This document shows, piece by piece, positions 37,745 to 46,382 of a stretch of DNA of 64,000 nucleotides. Made by a program: the position numbers and the translations under genes. The notes below the pieces were generated by a model. It was not told where the DNA came from. It saw only the letters and a program-made list of their open reading frames with translations, and made no database searches. The stretch is from Anaerosphaera multitolerans (GTDB lineage Bacteria > Bacillota > Clostridia > Tissierellales > Peptoniphilaceae): NCBI RefSeq assembly GCF_004006535.1, contig NZ_RLIH01000008.1:1-64000 (forward strand), given 5' to 3'. The first letter of the stretch is position 1. Each line of letters opens with the position of its first letter.

Positions 37745-40452
37745 AAAATCACCTGCCTACATAAATCCCTATACTCACAGTTTTTACATTCATCGCCTTT
37801 AATTAAATCTCTATCCTTCCTTTTAAAATTTCCAGCTATTATTAAATTGATTATTTCCTCTACTTTATTCTTTGAATGTTCTATAATCTCTTCCAATTGA
37901 CCTTCCTTTAATTTCCCTGTCAAGTGTCCGGCTTGAACTAGAACATCTTTGTATTCACCGCTTTTAATAATACCGTAGCGTGCCCCTACTACACCATTTC
38001 CCTGAGACATAATATAAAGCGGCAGTTGGAAAGCCTCACCCTTTTTAATCTGGCCAATGGATATTGCCCTACTTGATTTATAGTCCGTTAAAAGAGTTAA
38101 ATTTCCATCTCTGTCAATTCTATCAATCCTACCCTTTATTACTATCTCTCCTAGTCTTAGCTCTATTGGCACTTCGAATTTATAGGGAATAAAATTTTCT
38201 CTAACAGCTAGATCCATTTCAATAAAACTCTTTAAAATAGACAGTACATTTTCATATTTTATTTTATCTATTCCGCCAAGTTCAACTTCTAAAGGAATAT
38301 CCTTAAAAAGCTCAACTCTTACTATATGCTCTAAATAATCTTTATTTAATTCCATTGGATAAGCGCTAAAATATCTTTCCAAAACCTTGTGATAAAAATT
38401 ACCCATATCTAAGTAAAATTCATCCTCATATTCTCTTCTCATCTCTTCAACGGCAACTAACCTTGAATAAAGATATTTATAGGGACACTCCACATAAACG
38501 TCAAAGTCCGAAACTGCAAAACTTCTTTTCTTAATATGGTTATTTAACTTTATTTTAGCATTGTCGCTTAATTTAGGTTCTTTATCTAAAAGCGTGCAAT
38601 TTACTTTCTTTAAAATTTCCTTATAGTTAAGAAAATCTTCGCCCTTTCCATTTGCAATTTCTAAACTTTCAATTTCAAAATCTCTTAATAAACTTAAGGA
38701 TAGTTCCAAAAGAGTACTCTCTTTTTCATTATCTATTTTTTCTGCCCCCTCAAATAGTTCAAAGTAAATACTTACATCTTCACTTTCCTCTAAAACATAA
38801 GTCTTATTTGAGTTGCCTACAATATTTAAAAGTAAGAGTAAACTTTTTTCAGCTATAAACTCCTCGCCTTCCTCCGGAAAATAATCCAGTTCTTCCTTTG
38901 ACATAGCCGCAAAAATAAAATTTTTACCCTTTACATTGGGGTACTTGGAATCTAAGTTTAAAATAAAGCATTTCTTAAACTTAACTCCCAGTGCCTGTTC
39001 CACACCTAAGACATCAGGTGCATAATCGTTTATTTCTCTATAGTTAAAACCTTCAATATAACTTAACAATAACTCACAGTAATTTAAAAAATTATTTCCG
39101 ATAAAATACTTGTCAAAGACTTCTATTCTCTCAAATATTCCCATTAAAAAATCAACGGCTCCAATATCTCTTTTTAGAATATCTATATTTTCAGTTTTTT
39201 GATAATTTTCATAAACTTCTTCCTTGGCATTTATCACTAACTCTTTGAAAAAATCACTATATTCTCCAAATGATAAATTATTACTTGGTAATTGTGAAAG
39301 TTTATCCAATAAATCTATAAATTCAGAAAGATTTTCGTTTTTTATATTAATAGTAATAGATGTATTTTCAATTAATTCGCTGAGATTATTAAAGTTGAGC
39401 TTTGCCACTTCATATTCCATTTCCTCTATAGCATCAGTTATTTTAAAATAATTTAATTTTATCCTCTTTAAAATGTTTTCACGACTTTGGTCTTGGAGAT
39501 AATTTATTAAATCTACAAATTCTTTTATAAGTACTCCTTGATTTTGTACCCCCATTAACAAATTTACAGGTATATTTTCCATTTTAGCAACTTTTAAAAG
39601 TGAGTCCAGCTCTGAGGAAAAGGGGATTAGGGCAGTGCTCTTGCTATTTCCCCCATTAATTACATCCTTTTTTATCTCTTTAAATACTTCTCTTAAGTTC
39701 TCCTCGCCACCCTTTGAAATTAAAGAGATGCTGCCTATATTCTTTCTCTCCACTACAAAGCTTGAAATACTACAATTATCTCTTAAGTCCTTTTCTTTAA
39801 ATCCCATTTTCTTAAATCTATTAACCATTGACCTAGCTAATTGTAAATCAGATAAAAAATAAGGTACATTTACAATTACATCAATGTTCTTTGAAAGCTT
39901 TTCCATTAAGTCATATTCTATTTCACTTAGGGAATAAAACTCATCTACAATTATTAAGTCAGCATCTACCCTATAGGTTTCTTTAATTTCTATTCCATCT
40001 GTTAATCTGTTTTCCTCTAGAAATTTCTCATAGTTTAAATATAAATCTGACACTTCCCTTAAAATTTCATTTTCAGATTCTAAAAAGACCTCAGGTTTTA
40101 TTACATTTTCCTTTGCCTTGTTAATAAAATCCAACATCACTTCAATTAAGCCTTTGGAATATTTTAAATTTTTGTATCTCTTCTTTCTTAAAATTTTCCC
40201 TAAAATAAAGCCTTTGAAAACATCATCAATTAACAATCTTTCACTATTTTCATATCTGAGATTGTCAAAGGTACAAAAGTTAACATTTGAAAATCCCCTT
40301 AACTTTTCAATATAAAAGTTCTTTTTATTTTCAATTGAGGCTGCAGTAGGAACTATATATACAATTTTTTTTGAATTTTTAATATTCTCACTTACTATTT
40401 TAAATAATTCTTCATTCTCTGCGCTTAAATTTAATAAGTATATGTCCTTCAT
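37741..40452 (-). CDS. addB: AddB-like exonuclease subunit
   Basis: 903 residues from the ATG at 40452 (GGAGA site; this ATG overlaps the stop codon of the upstream gene). The C-terminal nuclease domain shows GRIDRIDRDG and LLTDYKSSRA. Cysteines in VECPYKYL and the terminal CKNC-x4-DLC group form the expected four-Cys iron-sulphur site. The N-terminal part is helicase-like but lacks the GxxGxGK(S/T) P-loop usually seen near the AddB start, and the protein is shorter than Bacillus AddB (about 1160). It partners AddA in double-strand break repair. Confidence 0.88.
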   Translation of the reverse strand: MKDIYLLNLSAENEELFKIVSENIKNSKKIVYIVPTAASIENKKNFYIEKLRGFSNVNFCTFDNLRYENSERLLIDDVFKGFILGKILRKKRYKNLKYSKGLIEVMLDFINKAKENVIKPEVFLESENEILREVSDLYLNYEKFLEENRLTDGIEIKETYRVDADLIIVDEFYSLSEIEYDLMEKLSKNIDVIVNVPYFLSDLQLARSMVNRFKKMGFKEKDLRDNCSISSFVVERKNIGSISLISKGGEENLREVFKEIKKDVINGGNSKSTALIPFSSELDSLLKVAKMENIPVNLLMGVQNQGVLIKEFVDLINYLQDQSRENILKRIKLNYFKITDAIEEMEYEVAKLNFNNLSELIENTSITINIKNENLSEFIDLLDKLSQLPSNNLSFGEYSDFFKELVINAKEEVYENYQKTENIDILKRDIGAVDFLMGIFERIEVFDKYFIGNNFLNYCELLLSYIEGFNYREINDYAPDVLGVEQALGVKFKKCFILNLDSKYPNVKGKNFIFAAMSKEELDYFPEEGEEFIAEKSLLLLLNIVGNSNKTYVLEESEDVSIYFELFEGAEKIDNEKESTLLELSLSLLRDFEIESLEIANGKGEDFLNYKEILKKVNCTLLDKEPKLSDNAKIKLNNHIKKRSFAVSDFDVYVECPYKYLYSRLVAVEEMRREYEDEFYLDMGNFYHKVLERYFSAYPMELNKDYLEHIVRVELFKDIPLEVELGGIDKIKYENVLSILKSFIEMDLAVRENFIPYKFEVPIELRLGEIVIKGRIDRIDRDGNLTLLTDYKSSRAISIGQIKKGEAFQLPLYIMSQGNGVVGARYGIIKSGEYKDVLVQAGHLTGKLKEGQLEEIIEHSKNKVEEIINLIIAGNFKRKDRDLIKGDECKNCEYRDLCRQVIL

Positions 40453-41441
40453 CACATTCTCCAAATATTTCTATCCTTAAAAATATCCTCTATAATATCC
40501 TCTTCCTTTGCTGGAAGGTTTAAATAAAAAGTCTTGTTTTTTAAATAACTTAACTCCCCTTCTATGTCTTTAAAAATTATTTTATAATTGTGTAAAAATT
40601 GACTATCATAGGAATATTTTCTATTAAATAACTCATTGTCCTTTCCTTTAAAATACTTTCTGTCTCCAACAATGGGGAAACCTTTACTCATTAAAACCGT
40701 TCTTATTTGATGAGTTCTCCCGGTTATTAAATTTACGCTTAATAGACTATAATCCACTGTGGAAGCAATTGTATTAAAAATCGTCTTAGAGTATTTCCCC
40801 TCTTCAACTTCTACTTTTTGAACCTTAACTTTATTTTTATCTCCATCTTTTACCAAGTAGGATTCATCTTTAAAATGTTTTGGCGTTTTACCATATACTA
40901 AAGCCAAGTAATACTTCTCTATGTTGTTTAACCTCATAGCTTTGTTTAAAATTCGCAAAGCTGCAGCATTTTTAGCTCCAATCAATATACCTGAGGTGTT
41001 TCTGTCCAATCGATTTACTAAAGCAGGCCTAAAGGTCTTTTCTGCTCTGGGATTAAACTCCCCTCTAGCTATTAGGTAATCAATCATCATATCCACCATA
41101 TTAGTTTCAAATTCTCTTTTATCGTTATGAGTAAGTACACCTACAGGCTTATTTAAAAGAATTATATTTTCATCTTCAAAAATGACCCTTGGAAATTTTT
41201 TGCTTTTAAAATTTACCTTATCCTCTATAAACTTTTCCAAAGTCTCATCGCTAAAGTATAATCTTAATACATCTCCACTGTTTAAAAGAGTCTCAGGAGT
41301 TGTTTTCTTACCATTTAAAGTAATATTTTTCTTCCTTAAATTTTTATATATAAAGGACAAAGAGGCCTTTTTTAAATATTTCTTTAAAAATCGATCTACT
41401 CTTTGTCCCGAATCATTTTCATTTACAATAATTTCTTTCAA
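40452..41441 (-). CDS. RluA-family pseudouridine synthase (RluC/RluD-like)
   Basis: 329 residues. An N-terminal S4 domain (about 12-75: GQRVDRFLKKYLKKASLSFIY) is followed by the catalytic domain with VNRLDRNTSGILIGAKN, where the Asp of RLD is catalytic, then the INLITGRTHQIR-type segment NLITGRTHQIRTVLMSKG. It isomerises uridine in rRNA; the exact site (RluC-like or RluD-like) cannot be told. The start is TTG with GAGGAA. Its TGA stop overlaps the addB ATG, tying it to the addBA operon. Confidence 0.88.
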   Translation of the reverse strand: MKEIIVNENDSGQRVDRFLKKYLKKASLSFIYKNLRKKNITLNGKKTTPETLLNSGDVLRLYFSDETLEKFIEDKVNFKSKKFPRVIFEDENIILLNKPVGVLTHNDKREFETNMVDMMIDYLIARGEFNPRAEKTFRPALVNRLDRNTSGILIGAKNAAALRILNKAMRLNNIEKYYLALVYGKTPKHFKDESYLVKDGDKNKVKVQKVEVEEGKYSKTIFNTIASTVDYSLLSVNLITGRTHQIRTVLMSKGFPIVGDRKYFKGKDNELFNRKYSYDSQFLHNYKIIFKDIEGELSYLKNKTFYLNLPAKEEDIIEDIFKDRNIWRM

Positions 41442-41712
41442 ATTTTTTCCTCATTTCCTAAATTATATTAATATTTTAACATTAAATAGCTCCTTTAGAC
41501 TAAATAATAGTAATTTTTTAATTTTATCTATAAATTTTTACAAAGTATTAAGTTGTTCTAATTTAAAAAGCCCTCTTCGCCAAATATTTATTGCCTTATC
41601 TTTAATATGTAAGTATATTAGCCATTATTATATGTGACTTAATTTCAAATCTAACTTTACCTTAAAATGAAATTATTAGATAAATTACTTTCTTAAATTA
41701 TTTTCCCCATAT

Positions 41713-41742
41713 TTGAAAAATTTTTTATATTTCTGTTATAAT
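41713..41742 (+). promoter_or_regulatory. Distal promoter of the YceG-fold gene
   Basis: TTGAAA, 18-nt spacer, TATAAT preceded by TG (extended -10). It would produce a leader of about 195 nt. Confidence 0.6.
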
Positions 41743-41880
41743 ATTAAAAGTCTATTAAATACCAACTTATTATTAAATTTCCTAAATTAGTATTTGATTT
41801 TATAGATTAATTGTGGGGCGTTTTTAATTAATATTGTGATTTAATAGATGATGCCTATTACAGACAATTCTATACTTATT

Positions 41881-41889
41881 TGTTATAAT
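41881..41889 (+). promoter_or_regulatory. Proximal extended -10 of the YceG-fold gene
   Basis: TGTTATAAT, about 50 nt before the TTG start codon; no clear -35. Confidence 0.45.
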
Positions 41890-41942
41890 ATAGTATATTC
41901 ACATTATTTGTGAAAGAGATTACTTTTAAGAAGGAGATTATT

Positions 41943-42626
41943 TTGAAAATATTTAATGCAATTGCTGATTTCTTCTTTAAAATAGTTAGAATTTTAATTG
42001 TTTTACTTGTAATTTTTATTTTAGGTTTCCTTATAAAATGGAAAATGGATACCTTATATATGCAAAATATAGCGCAATCTAAAATTACCTTTACTATTAA
42101 AGATGAATTCAATAAGACATATAATGATATTAAAAGTTTATTTGTTAAAAATGAAGAAACACAGGCAGTTCTTCCCGTAGTGGAAGATACCGTATCCAAG
42201 AACATGGTACAAGTTACAATCCCTCAAGAGGCCACTGTTGACGATATTGGAAGAGAACTCATAGATAAAAAATTAATGACAGATTTAAATGCTTTTAAAA
42301 ATTTAGCTTACAATATGGGATTGGAAAATAAATTTGTACGTGGTACTTACGAAATAAATAAAGACTCTAAGATAAGAGATACAATTTTAATCCTTACAAA
42401 TACTCAATCTAAAGAATTTGAAGTTGAAATAAGTGAGGGTGCTGCTGCAGATGCTGTAGGAAAAAAACTACAAAAAATGGGAATAATAGAATCTGCCGAT
42501 GCTTTTGCCGCACAATGTAAAAAGCTTGGTTGTTTCTATAAATTTAAACCGGGAACCTATACAATTGAAACTCCTACAAGAGTTATTAAAATAATTGAAA
42601 CTATGACAGGAGAAAAATACAATTAA
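41943..42626 (+). CDS. Membrane protein with tandem YceG/MltG LysM-like domains, no catalytic domain
   Basis: 227 residues from the TTG at 41943, which has an AAGGAG site 7 nt upstream; the frame opens at 41910 but overlaps that site. One membrane helix is near residues 8-34, then a linker. Residues about 90-150 (VTIPQEATVDDIGRELIDKK, GTYEINKDSKI) match the LysM-like subdomain of MltG/YceG. Residues about 155-220 (VEISEGAAADAVGKKLQKMG, KPGTYTIETPTRVIKII) look like a second copy. The catalytic endolytic transglycosylase domain is absent, so peptidoglycan binding rather than cleavage is the likely role (inference). It is monocistronic, with a terminator downstream. Confidence 0.72.
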   Translation: MKIFNAIADFFFKIVRILIVLLVIFILGFLIKWKMDTLYMQNIAQSKITFTIKDEFNKTYNDIKSLFVKNEETQAVLPVVEDTVSKNMVQVTIPQEATVDDIGRELIDKKLMTDLNAFKNLAYNMGLENKFVRGTYEINKDSKIRDTILILTNTQSKEFEVEISEGAAADAVGKKLQKMGIIESADAFAAQCKKLGCFYKFKPGTYTIETPTRVIKIIETMTGEKYN

Positions 42627-42628
42627 AA

Positions 42629-42650
42629 ACTCACCTCTTCGGAGATGAGT
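42629..42650. terminator. Bidirectional terminator with TTCG loop
   Basis: ACTCA and CTC pair with GAG and TGAGT around a TTCG tetraloop with one mismatch. T-runs lie on both sides, between the convergent YceG-fold gene and trxB. Confidence 0.9.
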
Positions 42651-42658
42651 TTTTCTTT

Positions 42659-43618
42659 CTATATTTGTTTTTCTTCAAAGGCCTTATATACAGTTCCCTC
42701 TTGTTCAGCTATATATTTTTCCGCATTTACAGCCGCAATTGCCCCATCAGCAGTTGCAGTTACTACTTGTCTTAAGTTCTTTACTCTAAGGTCTCCCGCT
42801 GCAAAAACACCCTCTATATTGGTATTCATATCTTCATCGGTTTTAATATAGCCCTTTTCCATTTCAATTTGCCCTTCAAAAATTTGAGTTTCAGGAATAA
42901 ATCCTACAAAAATAAATATTCCAAAAGGTCCATCAGCTTGTTTTATACTTGTAAGTTCACCGGTTTTTAAGTTTCTTAGCACAAGTTCTTCAGCTATTTT
43001 GTCCCCTTTTATTTCCTCAACTACACTGTCCCAAATAAAGTCGATTTTTTCATTACTAAAGGCTCTGTCTTGAAGGGATTTAGCTGCTCTAAGTTCATCT
43101 CTTCTATGAACAATGTAAACTTTTTTGGCAAATTTAGATATAAATAAAGCCTCATCCACCGCAGAATCTCCACCGCCTATTACATACACGTCAAAGTCTT
43201 GGTAAAAAGCAGCATCACAAGTTGCACAATAGGATATACCTCTTCCTTCAAAAATATCCTCACCGGGAAAACCAAGCTTTCGCGGGGTTGCACCTGTTGC
43301 TATTATTACAGTTTTCGCCTCATATTCCTTTTCTTTAGTCTTTATTTTCTTTATTTTATCTTTAAGATCAGCCTCTATAACTTCATCAGATACAAACTCA
43401 GCTCCAAAAGATTCCGCCTGTTTTCTCACTGTATGAGAAAGTTCAAAGCCTGAAATATTTGGAGTTCCCGGATAATTTTCTACGTCAGTTGTATTTGAAA
43501 TCTGACCTCCCTCTATACCTTTTTCTATTACAAGAGTTTTCAACTTTGCTCTTGCGCCATAAAGTCCAGCAGTAAGTCCTGCAGGTCCTGCTCCCAATAC
43601 TATTAAATCATATAACAT
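42659..43618 (-). CDS. trxB: Thioredoxin reductase
   Basis: 319 residues. FAD-binding GAGPAG (9-14), redox motif CATC (Cys 131 and 134), NADPH-binding GGGDSAVDEA (about 148-157) and the C-terminal FAD motif GVFAAGDLR. It transfers electrons from NADPH to thioredoxin and sustains disulfide reduction in the cytoplasm. An AAGGAGG site precedes the ATG. It is divergent from the DUF2207-like gene; a TATAAT for the minus strand lies at 43640-43645. Confidence 0.95.
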   Translation of the reverse strand: MLYDLIVLGAGPAGLTAGLYGARAKLKTLVIEKGIEGGQISNTTDVENYPGTPNISGFELSHTVRKQAESFGAEFVSDEVIEADLKDKIKKIKTKEKEYEAKTVIIATGATPRKLGFPGEDIFEGRGISYCATCDAAFYQDFDVYVIGGGDSAVDEALFISKFAKKVYIVHRRDELRAAKSLQDRAFSNEKIDFIWDSVVEEIKGDKIAEELVLRNLKTGELTSIKQADGPFGIFIFVGFIPETQIFEGQIEMEKGYIKTDEDMNTNIEGVFAAGDLRVKNLRQVVTATADGAIAAVNAEKYIAEQEGTVYKAFEEKQI

Positions 43619-43671
43619 ATGCTAGCCTCCTTCCATTTTATTATACCCTAATAAATTCTTTAATAACTTTA

Positions 43672-43680
43672 TGATATAAT
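43672..43680 (+). promoter_or_regulatory. Extended -10 of the DUF2207-like gene
   Basis: TGATATAAT, with a predicted start near 43687. This would put the GAGGTGG ribosome binding site almost at the transcript end. A minus-strand TATAAT for trxB lies only about 30 nt away. Confidence 0.5.
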
Positions 43681-43696
43681 TTATCCGAGGTGGATT

Positions 43697-44719
43697 ATGA
43701 GATTATTTACAACTTTATTTTTAAATACTTTATCTGTAAAAGAAAATAGTTTAGTATCAAAAGAGAACTTTATACTAAGTCCCTTTCAGTTAAATATTTT
43801 AGTTCTGGGAACTTTTTTACTACTGCTACTTTTTATTTATTTCCAATTTAAAAAGTTCAAAAGTCTGGACAGATTAAATTTACCCGTAAATAAAACAGCT
43901 TTAAAATTAAATCCTGCACAAATAGGAACTTTAATAAAGGGAAATTTTCAACCTGAACAATTTATCTTGGCTACAATATTAGATTGGGAAAGAAGAGGAA
44001 TTCTAAATTCAACTTTTGAAAATAAATTAAATTCAAAGGGCAAAGAAAGAAGAAATTACATTTTTAAAAAGACAAATCCTATAACAACACCTATGTCAAA
44101 AGATGAAAAATTTTTATATGATAATATTTTTAAATTTGGAGACGGAGATAGTTTCAGTACCGAAAATTTAAACTCATATAGAAAAAAATCTCCAAATGAG
44201 TTTAATGAATTTTTTAATAAATATTTAAATTTAATTAAAAGTGAGCTTGTGGAAAAGGGATTGCTTTTTGAAAAATCTTCAAATTTCACCTACTCGATTT
44301 TCTCTGCTTTATTTTCTATAATAGCTCTTTCCATTTCAATCTATGCCCTAATTTCTACTAAGATAGCATTAATTAATATATTATTCTCCATTATGCTTTT
44401 CATCTTATCAACTGTAACTTTATTTAAAAGACCAACTTTGGGCAAGGAGCAATTTAATATATACAATAAAATATACCAATCAATGTTAAATAAAAATCTT
44501 AAGGCTGAAAACTTTTCAAAAGGAGAAAGAGAAAAAATTATAATCTATGCAGTTTCTTTTTCCATAAATTATAATGACATTGAAAAATTAGGCGATGACT
44601 TAAATATTGATAAGAAAAACTTCATTCCAATCTTTTGGTCAAGTCCAGAAGAAGTTAATATAGTAAGTACATTTAACAGAGCCTTACTGGGAAATCCTTC
44701 AGGTTCTCGCCAAAAATAA
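43697..44719 (+). CDS. DUF2207-like membrane protein (C-terminal part of the family only)
   Basis: 340 residues. One membrane helix near 31-48, a cytoplasmic domain (about 60-195), two more helices (about 200-245) and a C-terminal tail. The segment LNPAQIGTLIKGNFQPEQFILATILDWERRGIL (about 76-108) resembles the winged-helix-like domain of DUF2207 proteins. The large N-terminal extracytoplasmic DUF2207 domain is missing. Function is unknown. It is a single gene with a bidirectional terminator downstream. Confidence 0.55.
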   Translation: MRLFTTLFLNTLSVKENSLVSKENFILSPFQLNILVLGTFLLLLLFIYFQFKKFKSLDRLNLPVNKTALKLNPAQIGTLIKGNFQPEQFILATILDWERRGILNSTFENKLNSKGKERRNYIFKKTNPITTPMSKDEKFLYDNIFKFGDGDSFSTENLNSYRKKSPNEFNEFFNKYLNLIKSELVEKGLLFEKSSNFTYSIFSALFSIIALSISIYALISTKIALINILFSIMLFILSTVTLFKRPTLGKEQFNIYNKIYQSMLNKNLKAENFSKGEREKIIIYAVSFSINYNDIEKLGDDLNIDKKNFIPIFWSSPEEVNIVSTFNRALLGNPSGSRQK

Positions 44720-44731
44720 TTGTAAATTAAA

Positions 44732-44749
44732 AGAGGTCTTAGGACCTCT
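44732..44749. terminator. Bidirectional terminator
   Basis: AGAGGTC/GACCTCT 7-bp stem with a 4-nt loop and T-rich flanks on both strands. It overlaps the stop codon of the SpoIIM-like gene. Confidence 0.85.
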
Positions 44750-45332
44750 AAAAATTTACTTTCATTAAAATCAAAGGAGTAATATAGGCTTCAACTACAG
44801 CGGCAATTATTAAAAGCGGAATAATTTTCTTTAAGTAGGTTGTTAATATATATTTTAATAAAACTTTAATCTCCACAGCATCTCTTCTGAAAATTTTCTT
44901 AATTAAAGTTATACATAGCATAGTACCTAAAGAAGCTCCTAAAACCAATGCCGGTATTTCAAATATCCCGTGAGGTAAAATTCCAAATACCATTGACCTT
45001 AAAAAATCTCTTTGAATTAGTACCGGCAGCATTCCTATTATCATACCATTTAATATAAGTGAGAATATTGGAATAAATAAAAAAGGTATAAATCCCATTA
45101 CTGTCATTACTGCTACAGCTCGTATATTATTTAAAAACAAAGACACCCCAAAATTCTTGAAACTACTAGTATCTAAATTATTCATTATTCCATTTATAGT
45201 TTTCCCAAGTATACTTCCTATTACTTCACTATTTGATTTTGCCCAAAAATAAGATCCCACTACTGAAATTAGAAACGCAATTGAAGCAAATACAATAATT
45301 TTCCTTAAAGTTTTTTTATATTTTAAATCCAT
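44748..45332 (-). CDS. SpoIIM/DUF95-family membrane protein
   Basis: 194 residues with about five hydrophobic helices. The family hallmarks NNIRAVAVMTVMGFIPFLF (about 68-86) and GILPHGIFEIPALVLGASLG (about 118-137) are clear. True SpoIIM works in forespore engulfment with SpoIID and SpoIIP, but the wider family also occurs in non-sporulating bacteria and archaea. Nothing else in this window supports sporulation, so a general membrane role is more cautious. It follows the DUF3169 gene by 3 nt and is the last gene of the XRE-DUF3169-SpoIIM operon. Confidence 0.8.
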   Translation of the reverse strand: MDLKYKKTLRKIIVFASIAFLISVVGSYFWAKSNSEVIGSILGKTINGIMNNLDTSSFKNFGVSLFLNNIRAVAVMTVMGFIPFLFIPIFSLILNGMIIGMLPVLIQRDFLRSMVFGILPHGIFEIPALVLGASLGTMLCITLIKKIFRRDAVEIKVLLKYILTTYLKKIIPLLIIAAVVEAYITPLILMKVNF

Positions 45333-45335
45333 TTT

Positions 45336-46085
45336 TCACCTACTTTTCTTAACTCCTGTATAATAAGACAAGGTTAAAATTATCCAAACAAAGGTTAGAG
45401 ATAATATGGCTAAAATACCTCCCTTTATTGCCATTGCTATTATAAAAATCCCTCCTATTAACAAAGGAATTATTCCATTTAATTTCCTATATGCCTCAAA
45501 TCCAGCCTTATATATTTGCATCTTTTCAAATTCATCACAACTGTTTAAATATTCATCTAAAAACTTAGAGTCCAGTACATTGCCCTGTATTTTCGGATTT
45601 AATTTCTTATTGTAATCCACAATTTTTTTACTTATAAATAATTGATATAAGAGAAAAATAATAAACTGCATTGTTATAGTTAAAGGATCTAATACTTGTA
45701 AATAGTTCGGTTCAATCACAATTGATAATATATAACTAATATATAGTGCAAATACAAGAGCTGTACTAATAGTTGATAAAATCCCAAGTTTCTCTATATA
45801 ATTTTCCGCTATTTTATACTTTAATTCAAACTGGCTATCATCTAAATTATCTATATCTATAATAATCCCCCTCGACTTTAATAAAAAATATAAACTACTT
45901 AGAAATGAAACTCCTATTAAAGCATAGTATCCATAGGGTCCATATTTTAAAAAATTCATAATTAAAAATTCACTTACACTTAAATTCTGCACTGCACCGG
46001 CAAAAAAGCCAAAAAACCCGCCCACTATTGCAGATATTATTACCGTTGCAATAAATTTTAATAATATTTTTTTATCTTTACTCAT
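45336..46085 (-). CDS. DUF3169 family membrane protein
   Basis: 249 residues from the ATG at 46085, which has a GGAGGAAGAG site; the frame opens four codons earlier at a TTG inside that site. Hydrophobic helices lie near 8-30, 48-68, 105-125, 137-155 and 205-245. The segment NPKIQGNVLDSKFLDEYLNSCDEFEKMQIYKAGFEAY (about 163-199) is typical of DUF3169. Members are often encoded next to a small XRE regulator, as here. Their function is not established. Confidence 0.8.
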   Translation of the reverse strand: MSKDKKILLKFIATVIISAIVGGFFGFFAGAVQNLSVSEFLIMNFLKYGPYGYYALIGVSFLSSLYFLLKSRGIIIDIDNLDDSQFELKYKIAENYIEKLGILSTISTALVFALYISYILSIVIEPNYLQVLDPLTITMQFIIFLLYQLFISKKIVDYNKKLNPKIQGNVLDSKFLDEYLNSCDEFEKMQIYKAGFEAYRKLNGIIPLLIGGIFIIAMAIKGGILAILSLTFVWIILTLSYYTGVKKSR

Positions 46086-46103
46086 CTCTTCCTCCAAAAT
46101 AAA

Positions 46104-46307
46104 TTAATCTTCTTCCAAGTAAAATATTTCCTCAAGGGGAACTTTAAAATAATAAGCTATTTCCAAGGCAAGTGTTACAGAGGGAGAATAATCTCCTCTT
46201 TCTATGGCACTTATAGTCTGTCTAGAAACTCCTACCATCTTTCCCATTTCCTGTTGATTTATATTTTCTCTTGCCCTATACATCTTTAAATTATTCCTTA
46301 AATGCAT
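46104..46307 (-). CDS. Small XRE-family transcriptional regulator
   Basis: 67 residues from the ATG at 46307 (AAAGGAGAT site). Almost the whole protein is one helix-turn-helix: LKMYRARENINQQEMGKMVG, SRQTISAIERGDYSPS, and YFKVPLEEIFYLEE at the end. This is the COG1476 type, usually an autorepressor coupled to a downstream membrane protein. It starts the operon with DUF3169 and SpoIIM-like genes. The promoter upstream is a perfect consensus and is overlapped by a palindrome, which supports autoregulation. Confidence 0.88.
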   Translation of the reverse strand: MHLRNNLKMYRARENINQQEMGKMVGVSRQTISAIERGDYSPSVTLALEIAYYFKVPLEEIFYLEED

Positions 46308-46382
46308 TTTTATCTCCTTTGACAAATAAGTTATACACTTTGTAAACTTTATTTGATTTTTTGACAAGTTAACTTTACATAT

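Larger units (their letters stand above)
41442..41942. other. 501-nt non-coding region with two plus-strand promoters
   Basis: Very AT-rich stretch between divergent RluA-family and YceG-fold genes. A strong promoter (41713-41742) starts about 195 nt before the YceG-fold gene and an extended -10 (41881-41889) starts close to it. The leader between them contains loose complementary segments (AAATAC/GTATTT) and a short GC-richer patch, GTGGGGCG, near 41812-41819. I recognised no known riboswitch, tRNA or convincing small gene. Confidence 0.5.

Noticed and set aside
41480-41495. A tiny minus-strand frame (Met-Leu-Lys-Tyr-stop) behind an AAAGGAG site upstream of the RluA-family gene
   Set aside because: Four codons are too few to distinguish from chance in such AT-rich DNA, and no attenuator structure accompanies it.
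41842-41907. A 21-codon plus-strand frame starting ATGATG in the leader of the YceG-fold gene
   Set aside because: No ribosome binding site, and it overlaps the proximal -10 element; probably non-coding.
44748-45332. SpoIIM-like gene as evidence that the organism sporulates
   Set aside because: The family is broader than sporulation, and no other sporulation gene occurs here.
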